Shown: positions 10,361 through 22,113 of the stretch, piece after piece
How positions within the stretch are numbered: position 1 is the stretch's first letter
How the letters are laid out: each line of letters begins with the position of its first letter
NCBI GenBank assembly: GCA_961205875.1
Contig: OY540821.1
Coordinates: forward strand, 8,184,001 to 8,248,000
Length of the DNA stretch: 64,000 nucleotides
Direction of reading: 5' to 3'
Source: Sialis fuliginosa
Taxonomy: Eukaryota > Arthropoda > Insecta > Megaloptera > Sialidae
The notes under the pieces: generated by a model
The model's input: the letters and a program-made list of their open reading frames with translations, nothing else
What the model was told of the DNA's origin: nothing
The model's database searches: none
Made by a program: the position numbers and the translations under genes

Positions 10361-12537
10361 TTTTAAATCGCACACAACAGAAAAAAAATGCCTAGATAAG
10401 TAGTTACAGAGGACGATATTTTTTATAATTTTATGTTCCATTATAGTCATAAATTATTAGACACACGACCTCTTATAAAAATAAAACGTGGTACCCATGG
10501 TAGCCTTTTTTATTCAATTTTTTAAAACAATACTAATTGTAACTTTTCCTTAATACGGGCCTACCATTAATGAATTTTCATATTAATAATGAAAATCTCA
10601 TCAAAGTCGGTTTAGTAATTTTCGCATTAAGCAGATCGACAGGCAATTTCTTTTTAACTATCAAAATGAATTATTTTGCCTGTAAAACGATGTTAAAATA
10701 TAAAAGCCTACAGATTTATTATTAGTACATTTATATATAAATGATAAAAATTTTAACCAGTACAAAGTATAAAGAACATTTTTTACAATTTCGCAAAGCT
10801 ATGCATCATATTTTCACTAACAGCTGTTTCGTAAAGGGACTGTTAACTTTTAATCAGAGCAAATTTCAGGTATTTTATGACTGATGATATGGCCGATATG
10901 AAATCGTATATTTTTTACGCTAAAAGGTAATATTAATGTGAAAAAATGAGACATTAAGTACGGTAAACAGACGCAAATTAGATTACAAAAATGGAACCCT
11001 ATTACCATTGGATAATTTCGAACCAAATGCAGTGGCAGGCTCACAAAAATCATACATGAGGCTTTTTATGTTAACATAATTATCCGTATCGTTAGTCCAT
11101 CGCTTATTTTATATTCTTCAACACTGTGTCCGTCTGTATGTCTGTCTGTCACATAGCTTTATAGCTACCAAACCGTTTGACCTATAAACCTGAAAATTAT
11201 AAAATGTAAACCATTATAAAAATATGTTTTTAAGTATTTGGTGCCTTTTAATGGGGGCAAATGGGTAACCAGATTTTTATTTAATACCAGTGAGTGGCGT
11301 ATCAAATTAAATCTGACGATTCAATAAATTTAAATACGTAAACGTTCTTAAAATTTTCTAAAAAATCATAAAAATATTTTGTCCTCGCCGATCTCCAAAA
11401 GTAATTATGAGAAAATAAAAATATGCTAATATGTATAATAATGCTGAGATCTAAGAAAAATATCAGTATTCACTACATGATTGTAACCATTTGGAGCCAA
11501 TAATTAAATTACAGTTATTGTAATGTTTTTTTGTGGTTTGTTATCTAAATCTAGTGTGATAGGTTTAACTCGCATTTGACAAGTTTTTTTTAAATATAAA
11601 GATAGGAAAATTTTCATCTTGAAGCATTGCTTTTAATAATTATTTTATATAGTTATTTTAACATTTATAATTTCAAAAATATTGTTTGCTAGCTTATTTA
11701 GTTCTTTAATTAATGTTATATGTTTGAAAGTGTTTTATAGACACTGATGAAGTCTGCAATAAGACGAAACGTTTATAAAAATAAATGTTATATCACATAT
11801 AACTATTTTATTTACATATAATGACCTAAAAGCCTCGAAATCAAAATTAAAAAAAATAATAATTAAATATACCTATAGTGAATTTTTCGATTACAAATAC
11901 TCAAACTGATTAGTATGATGGAAAATGCATGTACTCTTTATTTTAAAGAAAATCTATGTTTGCATATGGTAGCTTCTACATAGTTTAATCCCTCTATTAT
12001 ACACGCCACTGTATTGCCTAATGTCATCACACATTTTTACAAATTATTATAGTATAAAATAGCAATTAACTAGGATAGATCTATCTGTATTATATATTTT
12101 TATCTCTCCCCCATAATCCATTTCGAGATGGATTTTTTATGTAGCCATTTTCAGTCACATAGGGTGCATCAATGATAAATGGCAGACCATTTTATTACAA
12201 TATTATTTGTTGCAAATGTTACCTCGGGGTGTATTTTTTTATTTTATTTTACACATGCATCCAATATCTATGATATTTTCTAATATCTCAACACATTGAT
12301 GGCACAAACAATAAAATATAATATGTTTCTTTTTTATTATTTCATATATTTCTGTACCTATTTATAACACGTGCTTAATGAAATAGTTGCCATATTGTCA
12401 TAGTATTAGGTACTATATTGGAAAATTATTGCTTTTTAAATAATATTTTAACAGTGGTCCTCTAACTAACCGTTTGTCAGTGCAGTTAAAAAATAAAATT
12501 TACAAATTCAGATTTTTAGTTGACATTTATTTATAAC
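10361..12537. other. Unassigned A+T-rich region with retroposon scraps
   Basis: 10560-10660 holds a degraded tail motif (CTCATCAAAGTCGGTTTAGTAATTTTCGCA-like). 11125-11200 holds a CTGTCTGTATGTCTGTCTGTCA tract followed by ACCAAACCGTTTGACC, a typical 3' part of old non-LTR copies. At about 11745-11775 ACTGATGAAGTCTGCAATAAGACGAAACG resembles the CGTTTCGTC motif at 58.3 and 61.5 kb. No gene was recognised. Confidence 0.45.
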
Positions 12538-13060
12538 TAGCGCATTGGACCCGGTGTTACCTGGGGATATTAATTCAATTAAACATTAAGGAATCATGCC
12601 CACCCAACATGCCCACAACACACGGTTCACTGCAAATTGTTTTTTCCGATTTCGTGAAATTTACACAAAATATCCACAAATCATATACCTAAAATTAACC
12701 TATCTATTAGTGAAAAGCGGAATAAAATCCGTTGAGTAACTATATTTTTTAACTCCCAGAAAACACCAGATAACATCTTAGAATTTTTATGAAAAAATAA
12801 ATAAATAGGTTAGCAACAATTATAATCAGTTTCGATATTTTATAAATTACAGTTGTATACTGTTACATTATGGCAACAAAACACGACTTGATAAAGATTT
12901 TTTTAGTCTTTCTTTTAGATTTCCATAAAATATTAATAGCCACGATACTGCACAGAAAAATTAACTAATTATTGGTGAAAACCGCATTGAAATCGATTCA
13001 GTAATTCCCGAGTCTATAAGTCTCATACAAACAAACATTCATTTTTTTATATAGATATTA
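12538..13060 (+). repeat. Degraded retroposon-like segment
   Basis: The head-like TAACTAGCGCATTGGACCCGG and the tail-like GTGAAAACCGCATTGAAATC, followed by CAAACAAACATTC and a TTTTTATATAGAT end, are words I associate with insect SINE/LINE remnants (recalled). The interior is decayed and no frame is left. A related word, GGACCCGGTGTTA, occurs at 31510. Confidence 0.5.
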
Positions 13061-13084
13061 AATAGATTGAACAGAGCTGTCATA

Positions 13085-13257
13085 CTTGAAAAAATACTTC
13101 AAGTATTTTTATGTACTTGAAGTATATTTGAAAATACTAAAAAATACTTGATACTTCAAGTACTTTTTCATAATACTTGATTTTAACCTTACTTCAAGCA
13201 CAATTGGAAATAGAAAAAATTACTTGATACTTCAAGTATTTTCACACAGTACTTTCT
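13085..13257. repeat. Palindromic TACTTGAAGTA repeat cluster
   Basis: The words ACTTGAAGTA and TACTTCAAGTA occur about seven times, in both orientations, with spacers of 5-20 bp. This gives many overlapping short hairpins. Similar clusters occur inside hAT-like elements of insects (recalled), but no hAT ends were found here. Confidence 0.7.
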
Positions 13258-15712
13258 TTCTGTTATTAAAGAGCAAATCAACAACAATATTAAATTTTGT
13301 AAAACTGGCAATACAGCATTTTCAGCAAGCCATTTTATTTATATCAATATAATATAAACTGGTTTATTAAACTAAAACTAAAACTTTACTAAATTTTGAA
13401 CCATCTGTTTTCAAATAGTCGAGCTAATAAATATAACTAATGGTTCTTCACTTTGTTTAAATTAAATTTAAACAAATACGGTACGAGACACTAATATGCG
13501 AAACTCGACTGGCATTTGACTCTTTTTTTTCAATTGAAAATTAATATTATTCAACGTACTAAATATCATATTATCGGTCACAAATAACTTAACAACAGAG
13601 TGCCTTAGGTTTTTAATTCAATAAAAGTACCAGCATTTGAACAAAAATAAATCAATAAATTAAAACAAGAAGATTTAAGAAGCTTTAATAACAGAATAAT
13701 TTATATCTTTCAGTAACATATGTAGTATTTGTTTTTGACATTTTTAATTCACCAAAAAAGGGGTGTATATATATTTCATTACTATAATAAATCACATTAT
13801 GATATCACTTTTAAGTATAGGTTTTCTCTGTGATATATCGATTCAACACAAATATCAATTGGTATATAATATGTAAAAGACGGATACATATGATTGTAAC
13901 GAGTTATTCTATATCCATCTTATTCTAACGTATCTTAATATTTACTACGGAATTTGTACCCAATGAATTATTTCCGTATTTGTGTGACAAAGATGAAAAT
14001 AGTTACTAGACACCAGGTGTGTATTAATGAAAGATATTTGTTTTTCCCGCCCATTAATTTTTGTGAAGAAAGAAGTCATTATAAAGGGTACTTTTTAATT
14101 AAAACCTAATTGATTTTATCTTTATGTAATGTTCCATTTAGAACGTATATACATCTCTCTCTCTCTCTCTCTTTGACGTGTTGCTCATTATTTATATTGG
14201 ATTTCTGAACAAAAGTCACGTCTACAAAATTACCGAATGAAGATATTTTAATAAAAGTTCAATAAGTTAAAAATTAAAAAAAAAACATCACTTTTGATGT
14301 AATATGAATGAAAATTAGGGGAATGTATGGTATATTGGACCACTCGCTAAATTGGACCACCCTTATATCTCGAAAAGTAGTTTTCTGATTTCTTAAATTG
14401 CAATACCGTGCGATAGGCGCCTAACTTTATTGCATATTGTTTTCCTTGAGATGTTGAATGTTAGTGTTTTGTTTCCGCAAATGTAAATAAATGATTTTTG
14501 ATGTAATTTTGAGTGATTCGTGCTAAGGGTGTAGTTAGTACAATAGTAAGCATACAGCGTTTTTAATTTATAGTTTGCAGCAGCAATTTATCAACAATTA
14601 ACTGTCATGGATTGATTGGTGGCTTTGAGAGGTTATATTTTTGTAATTTTTTTTCTCACTTTTTACTCTGTTGGTTAAAATGGATCGCCCGTAGTTGCCA
14701 TAGCTGGAATCATGAAACTTATACCAATAATCCTGACATATGTGATGATTGTTTTTCTTGAATAATTTAAATGAAATAATGTAACGAGACATTTCTTATA
14801 GTTTTTTGTTGTAATACTTATGATAAATAATTGTTTGATAGTCTGTAATTCATTTACAGGTATATTTTAGTTAAAATTCTATTAGAGTCCAAATTAGCAA
14901 CCCAATTTACAGTACCGGTTGGTAGTTAAGTCACTTTACAATTAGTTAACAAAATTCATATTATTATCAAAAACCATTTTTGAAATAATGATAATCTGCA
15001 AATAAAAAATACTTCAGACACACCCATTTCTAAATCCGTCATACATAATACCACTGAGCTGGTCGATATACGGACATTTTACTTAAATCTCTTCCCTAAT
15101 ACAATACTGCTTAAGTTGACTTAAGTCTGTCTCAGTGTTATTATAACTTTAGTCCTCCCACACGCTATCATTGGCTACTTATCTCAGAGTATTGTTTGAA
15201 AATCTTAAACTGTGCATTATTAACAACAACTATAATTATTAAATGAGTAATGGCTATTTAAAGTTGGTAACAATGGAAGTCACTAAACATGAGGTATATC
15301 TTCGCTACGCTATCGTTTTAATGAAAGAATCGGCGATTTTAAATCAAACAGAAATTTAAATATTTAAGTACTGTTTTTCTTAGTAATTATTTTCAGCAAA
15401 AATGTGTTCTAGGAAATTAAAAAATATTACGTACGTTGAATCATCGATTTCTTTTTCCCTTCTCTTTATATATGAATAATAAATAATACCTAATTAATAT
15501 TTATTTATTTTTCCTACAAATTTCAAAGAAACGGATAAATGTACTTTTAATTGTTTTAAATATATACGTGAAATATTCAAAAAAATTCCCAGAAAAATTA
15601 ATAATATATATATCGAGTTTATTTTTTAATTAAGTTATAACACGTTTCTATGTTTTTCTCTCTAAAAATCGGGACCTTTTGGCAGCGCTGCACCCTCTTT
15701 TTGAAGTTAAAC
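13258..15712. other. Unassigned A+T-rich region
   Basis: A (CT)n microsatellite lies at about 14154-14173. The phrase ATTGGACCAC occurs twice at 14336-14361, a motif of old TIR elements, but no partner end was found. A 64-codon minus frame at 14598-14792 is of chance length. Confidence 0.4.
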
Positions 15713-16076
15713 TTCTTTAAGCGCGTTGTAAGTGAAATTTTAGTATGCAACAAAATGCGCCATGCAATGACAGGAGTTAGGTTAGGTTAGGTTTGCATCT
15801 TAGACATGTAGAATTAGACAGAGTGAGAGAGATGGAGCGTGTTTAAACTATGTTCAATCTCTCTCTTACAAAATTGATTGAAAAAAAACTGCTGTGACAT
15901 CTAGTAGTGACATCTAGCGAGCAAATGCAAAACTAACAAACCTGTTTTACCGACTATCATATCAGAAATCTGTATACGAGTGAATATATGTATAAAATAA
16001 ATGCACACCTAACCTAGCCTAACTTTATCTTGTTAATTTATTTAATTAAAATTTCACTCTTAACACGCCTAAAGAA
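15713..16076. mobile_element. 364 bp TIR element with TTAGG-like words in its arms
   Basis: The left arm TTCTTTAAGCGCGTTGTAAG pairs with the right arm CTTAACACGCCTAAAGAA, and AGTGAAATTTTA with its complement. Further in, TTAGGTTAGGTTAGGTTTGCAT at about 15778-15799 pairs with ATGCACACCTAACCTAGCCTAA at about 16001-16022. The telomere-like words are therefore part of the element's inverted repeat and not a telomeric insertion. No target duplication was identified. Confidence 0.75.
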
Positions 16077-16165
16077 CACACAAAATAATATTTCGGAATA
16101 AGTATTTATCAGAAAACGGCCAAAGTGTCAGCTATCATGATATGCCTTAAGAGAATCGATGTATA

Positions 16166-16690
16166 AGGTACTAGCACCAGTTATGACTGCTATAAGAGCA
16201 AGATTTACTGCTTTTTTTGTAATTCTCATGAACTCATGTTACTAATAAAACAAGTTACACTTTATTTAATCAATTTAATTACCAAAGTCCACAAATAGTT
16301 TGTTTTTTTAAATTATAACCATTTATTTTGTTTATGTTTCTTCTCCAATAATGGATAAAGTAAAACCAGTAATTAACACGCAGTGATGGACACTTGCTAA
16401 TTATGTGACACAAAAGATATAAAAAAAAGAATCGTCAAATTTGAAACAATGTAAAGCAGTTGCTATGATAATATAATAATTAGGTAATTAATAAATTATA
16501 CTAAAATTAGTTTAAATGTCCACCATTTTGACACCCATTGGCCGATTGACATCAAATCAGACAGTTAAATAGATATTGATTAATATTCAGAAATGCTAAT
16601 AATCAAATATCAACAAATATTTCTAATTCAGTACATTTAATTTGAAAATAGTCATTACCGGGGTCATATCCAAGACTGGTGCCAGTACCT
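16166..16690 (+). mobile_element. Family A TIR element, full length (A5)
   Basis: 525 bp, the same length as A2, with ends AGGTACTAGCACCAGT and ACTGGTGCCAGTACCT. Flanks are GTATA on the left and TTTA on the right, compatible with a TA duplication after decay. Non-coding. Confidence 0.9.
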
Positions 16691-17784
16691 TTTAAATAGA
16701 TAATAATTCTATTAAATATTTCATAACGTGATATATCTAAAAACCCATTTTATTAAAAAATATACATTTTAATTATCTCAGGAACAAATCAGACCAGCTC
16801 TTAATAAACACATATATTATGTTTTAAGTAAAATCAAAACTGTATTTAATTATAACTAATATCCAGTTATCCAGTTCGTATCTCGAACACTGGCTTTGTT
16901 GATTTTAATTAAAAATTTCAGTTTTTAATTAAACTATAAAAGTCTTATGTGATTTTATATAAGAACAAGTTTACATGTGAAAACTATTGCATACAAAGTA
17001 ATGCTTTTTACTTTGAATATATTATGTACCAATAAAAAAAATTTGTGTTAGATTGTATTTTTTTTATATTTTTATGAAGAAAATTTTGTATACAAAATAA
17101 AAGAAGATAACCCGGAAATCCATGGTCATGTGCCTGCCCTGGTTGCCCCGGGGCAAGTCCCCTTCCTAACAGTAATCCCAGTTCGGTGAAGGGTGTGATA
17201 TGACTGGCTGTATATAAAAAAAATGTGGCTAAAAATTTTTTAAAAATTAGAAAAATCTATCTTTATATTTATACAATAATTATACCTTTGCCTTGACTAC
17301 GTCCTTAATATAGAAAAGTAAGGCATCGTTCTAAAGGTCTTGTCTCTCTTTGGGGGTTTCAGGTTCGTCTCTCTTATATACGATTGTTTTGTCTTTTATT
17401 AATTTACGTAATCTTTCGGTCAAGAAGTGAATACTCGTTGCTAGTTTAAAGTATACAAATAACAAATATTATTAAAACCGAAAGGATTTCTTATACGAAT
17501 AATAAAGAAATGCAATTTGATGTAGCAACTAAAATATATGTAAATATTTCAAAATATGTCAATTTTTGTTAATATTTTTTTAATCTGATTGGTGAAGCAA
17601 AAGTTTTCATTAAAAAAATTGAATACTTACAATTAATTCTAATGCCTTTGTTATAAAATTTACTTGCTGCATTTATAATAATTATAATTAGTAATTTTAT
17701 ATAAATATTGTCTTTTTTGTATTTTCAGCCAAGTCATATTTTCTCATAAAAGTGATAGTTATCGACATAATTGTAAAAAACCGA
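16691..17784. other. Unassigned region with a GC-rich patch
   Basis: 17110-17215 is unusually G+C-rich (CCCTGGTTGCCCCGGGGCAA context) and contains a CCCCGGGG palindrome. It is open in two plus frames for about 20 and 30 codons. I could not assign it. The rest is plain A+T-rich sequence. Confidence 0.4.
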
Positions 17785-17985
17785 CTAGCTAACAAAATTT
17801 GCTAGATTGTAAGCACTTTCAAACAGGGTATCAAACTTATATGACAGTTATCTTGGAGATTAATAACGCGCGCGGTTATTAAACATCAACGGTATTAAAA
17901 CAGTGGTAATATTATGAAAGTTATATTGTACTGCGAGAGTCGCCAACTGCGTTATAAAAAGTTTAAGTATCACTGATTTAAATTC
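17785..17985 (+). mobile_element. Family E copy (E1), ends eroded
   Basis: Matches family E from CTAGCTAACAAAATTTGCTA through AAGCACTTTCAAA, TATCAAACTTATATGACAGT, the GGTATTAAAACAGTGGT block and GCCAACTGCGTTATAA. The right terminal repeat is missing. Family F copy F1 begins right next to it. Confidence 0.75.
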
Positions 17986-17989
17986 ACAA

Positions 17990-18570
17990 ACATCAGCGCT
18001 AAATCCAAAAATGACCATCATTTTGCTCAATTGTTTTTGCTATATTGCAAAAAAAAACTTTTTTTCGAAATACAAACATTCAAATTCGTATATTTTTTTT
18101 AATCTTAATACTTCAACTTCATAATGTAACTATGGGTCCTAATTGAACAAAAAAAACTTAAATTATACACATTGATAAAATTATTCCCTTCGAAAATCAT
18201 GTTTAGTAGTGTAGTAAATTGCATTAAAATTGGACAAAAATTATCTGTGCAACAGTACCTACTTTGAATTTTGAAAATTGCCCAATTTTGGTTAAAAAAT
18301 TGATTTTTGTTCGTTTAAAACATAACTTTATGAATGTATATATATAATTCAAGGTTTTTTAGTTCAATTAGGGCCCATAGCTACATTACGAATGATCTTG
18401 GTAGAAACATTTGATTTAAAAAATATATACGTATTTGAATGTTTGCATATCAAAAAAAATGCATTATCGCAAAAAAAGAGCTGAACAAAATTATGGTCAT
18501 TTTTGGATTCAGTGCGCCCAAATTACCCTAAAAAAATTGTTGTCTACCCTACACCAAAAAGGCTGTTGGT
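17990..18570. mobile_element. Family F foldback element (F1)
   Basis: The left arm ATCCAAAAATGACCATCATT (18003) pairs with AATTATGGTCATTTTTGGAT near 18490-18510. Inner parts also pair: TGCAAAAAAAAACTT with its partner, and GGGTCCTAATTGAAC with GTTCAATTAGGGCCC. The loop holds ATTGCATTAAAATTGGACAA and GTTCGTTTAAAACAT, which identify the related copy at 47.68-48.60 kb. No coding frame of note. Confidence 0.8.
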
Positions 18571-20647
18571 CAGTATTATATATAATTTTTTTTGATCCTT
18601 TGTATAATAATTTAATTACTAATATTAGTATTAAAAAACTTTTCCTTTTTAAATATTAAAAAAAATTATAAAAATCTTAAAACTAGAGGAGACATTGGAC
18701 ATCGCGATGTCCTTTCAGTGATGATTGCAGAAAAAGTAAAATCAATTTCAATATTAAAATCACAAAAATAACCGTATAAAATACGGTAAATCGAACCTAA
18801 CAATTATAGAAACGATAAATGAATATAAATCGTTCATATAAACCATCATATAAACATTTTAAATTCAAAATGCGGGTGTACCAATATATTAAAATAACAT
18901 ATGAGGTATACAATAGCCCAGCGAAAACAGTGACCAATTTAACAGCGTTTCATTCACACAACTTATCTGACCGACTATTGTTACATACGCTGTAACTCAT
19001 CTTTGGTTAAAAACGTTTCAAAGTCGATAATAATTATAGGTTTGTGTTAAGTATATATTTTTGAATTTAAACTTTGGTGGTCTATCTTTAATTATTGTTT
19101 TATTAAAACAATAATATATTATTAAAATGCCTCGAACTATTATTTATAAATTATTAGTTTGATTGGTGAATTTTTAAGTATGTGTACTTGAATTTTATTT
19201 ATGTAGTGTTAATAACGTGCTTATGGACATTTACTTCTGTCATTATTCCTATTTTGTTTATTTATGTAATATTAATTAGTATAAGACTTTAAACGACCGC
19301 TATGTATGAAGGTATATCCGTTAGAATAGAATCTTAATAGGTAATGGATTTTTAAATGAATGTATTTATGATGAAAGAAAATAAATTGCTTAATCTTTAC
19401 ATTTTTACACATTTTTAGTATAAAATATTAATACATTAGGATTTAGGATGTCCTTACAAACTGAAATGTTAACGGAACGCTCCCTAAATCTGTTCTTTGT
19501 AACCAAAAAGTAAGGTAGCCGCAAACTTAGCGTTGACAATTAATATTTAGGCTATGTTAAATGCAGTTTAAATTTAAATGACAATTTTCACACTTTTCTG
19601 ATAATACTACTTTTCTCTCAATTTTTTCCTGTATATTATGACTTTTTCTGATAGCTGGCAAATTTTTAAAGAAGACCAAAAAATCGATTTTTTGTTAAAT
19701 TTAACAAATTTTTATATTGAATCGATTTTCTGCGGAGATGGAATTTATAAATTAATATAAAAAAAACTATAGTCTTCCGTATATTTATATTACCTATATG
19801 TATTACTAATAATTATACATAACCTAATATCTTGAAGCTAGAAAAATATTGGTATCAAACATTTATTTAAAACATTCGAAATAATTTAATAACTGACAAT
19901 AATCTAAATCCGTTTCCGGTTTAATGATATTTTGAATGTAATAAATTATAAAGTAACTACAAACGGTACTTTATAAAAACTACATACAAATTATAATAAT
20001 AATTCATTATCAATAATTATATTATTATTCTAGAAACATAAACGTACGTAAAATAAATAAAGATAATATCTTCAGATTATTTTCAATACTACTCAAACAA
20101 ATTTTAATAATATCTATAAAATACAAGAGACCAACAAGTGGGTGATATACCGAATACCGATACAGACAAGAAAAAAAATGATTCAGCTATTTTTGTTAAT
20201 AAACACAACACGAAAGAGGTGGAATATTTTAAAGAACAAAAAAGATCATAGTAGTTTTTGTGTTTGTTTTTGTGTACCTGTTGAAAGTATTTAAAATCTA
20301 GACCACACCATTTCTATGTAATACCAACCTTTAAGAAATGTATATTAATGATATTATATTTTGCTATTCTCTATGTGCAGACGAAGTTCTTAAGTATGTA
20401 TATATATTTAGTACATACACACACACACATATAAATATATATGTATATAGAAAAGTACATGCATACATGTTCGTAGAGCCGGTTGCTAAAATAATTTTAG
20501 CTCATAGAACTGGTTCCTAATATAAAATACTGGAATTAAAAATAATAGTTAAATTTCTATATTAAACTAATATTGAATGTTATAATTTAAAAAAATGCCA
20601 AGTGTGAGTTGAACCTCGTGTACTAATGTCCCGTATCGTAATTGTTC
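18571..20647. other. Unassigned A+T-rich region
   Basis: No family member was recognised. A (CA)n tract lies at about 20416-20428 in an ATAC-rich stretch. Near 20594-20635, CAAGTGTGAGTTGAACCTCG is a degraded copy of a CAAGTGCGAGTTNNACTCGCG motif that also occurs at 42665 and, in part, at 63930. Confidence 0.4.
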
Positions 20648-20655
20648 GTCTATAC

Positions 20656-21031
20656 CAGCGATTCTTAAACTAGGGTCCGCGGACCTTTTGCCGGGGGTCC
20701 GTGAAACATGTTTGGCATAAATTAAAAAACTTTTACATATTTACCAATGATTAATTACTATCTAACGACCTTTTTTCTGTCAGGGAGGCAGGGGGTATTT
20801 TAGTGTGTAGGTGTAGCTTGTTTCTGCAGTTGTAAAAGCAAAAAAAGTTATTGCAATTGTAAAAACAAAAAATGTAAGAAATTTAATGCAAAAAACAAAG
20901 GTCATTGCAGTTAAAAAGCAAAAATTGTAAGTATGGAGCAAAAAAATACGGTTGTAAAATTTTCTTAAAATAACCCCTGCAGGGAGAGGGTCCCTGAAAA
21001 ATAATTGTGTACATAAGTTTAAGAACCACTG
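20656..21031 (+). mobile_element. hAT-type MITE with 8 bp target duplication
   Basis: The 376 bp element starts CAGCGATTCTTAAACTAG and its other end, read inwards, is CAGTGGTTCTTAAACTTATG, with 14 of the first 16 bases identical. It is flanked on both sides by the exact 8-mer GTCTATAC (20648-20655 and 21032-21039). CAGNGNTTCTTAAACT ends with 8 bp duplications are typical of hAT elements. Subterminal parts are GGGTCCGCGGACC on the left and AGGGTCCCTG on the right. There is no transposase. A 92-codon minus frame overlapping the right half is a chance frame. Confidence 0.95.
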
Positions 21032-21120
21032 GTCTATACGTAATTCGTAAGTGTAGAGAATACTGATAATTATATTTTGATCTCGATATCATTATGCATA
21101 TTTTTAACCTTTCTTTAATC

Positions 21121-21478
21121 AGATTTTGGTAAATACGGAAAATCTGGGGGTCCTCTGTCAAAAACTCTTAAAATCACGTGTTGTTGTGTTAGAATAGAGT
21201 AGAGTATGTTGTATCTATGTTAATATATTATTTAGTGCATAGACATAAATTCATAAACCTAACCTAACCCTACCTGAAAACGAACCAATCTATCTGGACT
21301 ACTCTAACTTAAACTAAATAATTAAATATAACACAGCTAAACATGGCCAGTCGTTTTGTATAATGCGTGATTTATAAAAGTTGTTAACACTGATCTAGTC
21401 ACGCATGCGCGTCAACCCTATTCTGAATAACTATATCTGACAGAGGACCCCCAGACTCTCCGTATTAGCCCAGATTTT
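21121..21478. mobile_element. ~358 bp TIR element (M)
   Basis: The left arm AGATTTTGGTAAATACGG, then TCTGGGGGTCCTCTGTCA, pairs with TGACAGAGGACCCCCAGA and CCGTATTAGCCCAGATTT at 21437-21478. The interior is unpaired and includes CCTAACCTAACCCTACC. It lies only ~80 bp from the hAT MITE. Exact ends and target site are unclear. Confidence 0.8.
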
Positions 21479-21972
21479 TCTCACTATTACTTTCAAATAT
21501 ACGGGTAGAGGACAAAATATTTTTACGATTTTTGTTTAAATTTGTTAAACGAAGATTTCAATTATACGGGTAAATAGCCGTTTACGCATTTTTATATAAA
21601 TCTTTTGAAATCGAAATTTTAACAAACATATTTATCTAAAAGTTTCCAAAATTTGGCTAACACGCAATTTCGATTTGGATTATATGACATTCAATAGACG
21701 TTAGATAAGTTACGAAAAAGTATGGTCACTTTAATTTAGTTATCACAGAAAAAATCCTAAAGATATTAACCTAACTACTTTATCGCAATTTACACCCAGA
21801 ATCCAAGAGTATTCCCGTTGAATCAAATAATTCCAAAACGCTAAATACCATATAAATTATTGACTAAACACTAGACTAGTCTAGCATCCTACACATACAC
21901 ACACACACACAAACCCTTGTGGATACGCCATTATCATTAGTGCTTAGTGAACTATATAGTAGGCCGTTGCTG

Positions 21973-22113
21973 TTAGATGACGTAATCCTGCAGCGCCTCC
22001 TTGATCTCAGGTAATCTATCTAAATGACCTGCTGCAGCAATGGGTAATGGGCACATCGCTCCAGAAATGCAGTCTCCAGAGGCGGAGGATGGGCCCCTTT
22101 CGTAATTTGTAAA
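21973..22113 (-). pseudogene. Coding-like 46-codon fragment, unassigned
   Basis: On the minus strand a stop-to-stop frame of 46 codons, closed by TAA at 21975-21973, reads with an ordinary globular composition, for example CISGAMCPLPIAAAG followed by HLDRLPEIKEALQDYVI. The stretch is clearly richer in G+C than its surroundings and uses codons such as CTG, GAC, GCG and ATC that are rare in random frames here. No start codon suits it except an internal ATG, so it would be a last exon or the 3' end of a decayed retrocopy or transposon gene. No convincing acceptor precedes it (a weak GAAAG at about 22097). I do not recognise the family. Chance remains possible given the length. Confidence 0.35.

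Noticed and set aside
15778..15799. Interstitial telomere repeat TTAGG
   Set aside because: The same words, inverted, occur at the matching place in the opposite arm, so they belong to the TIR element.
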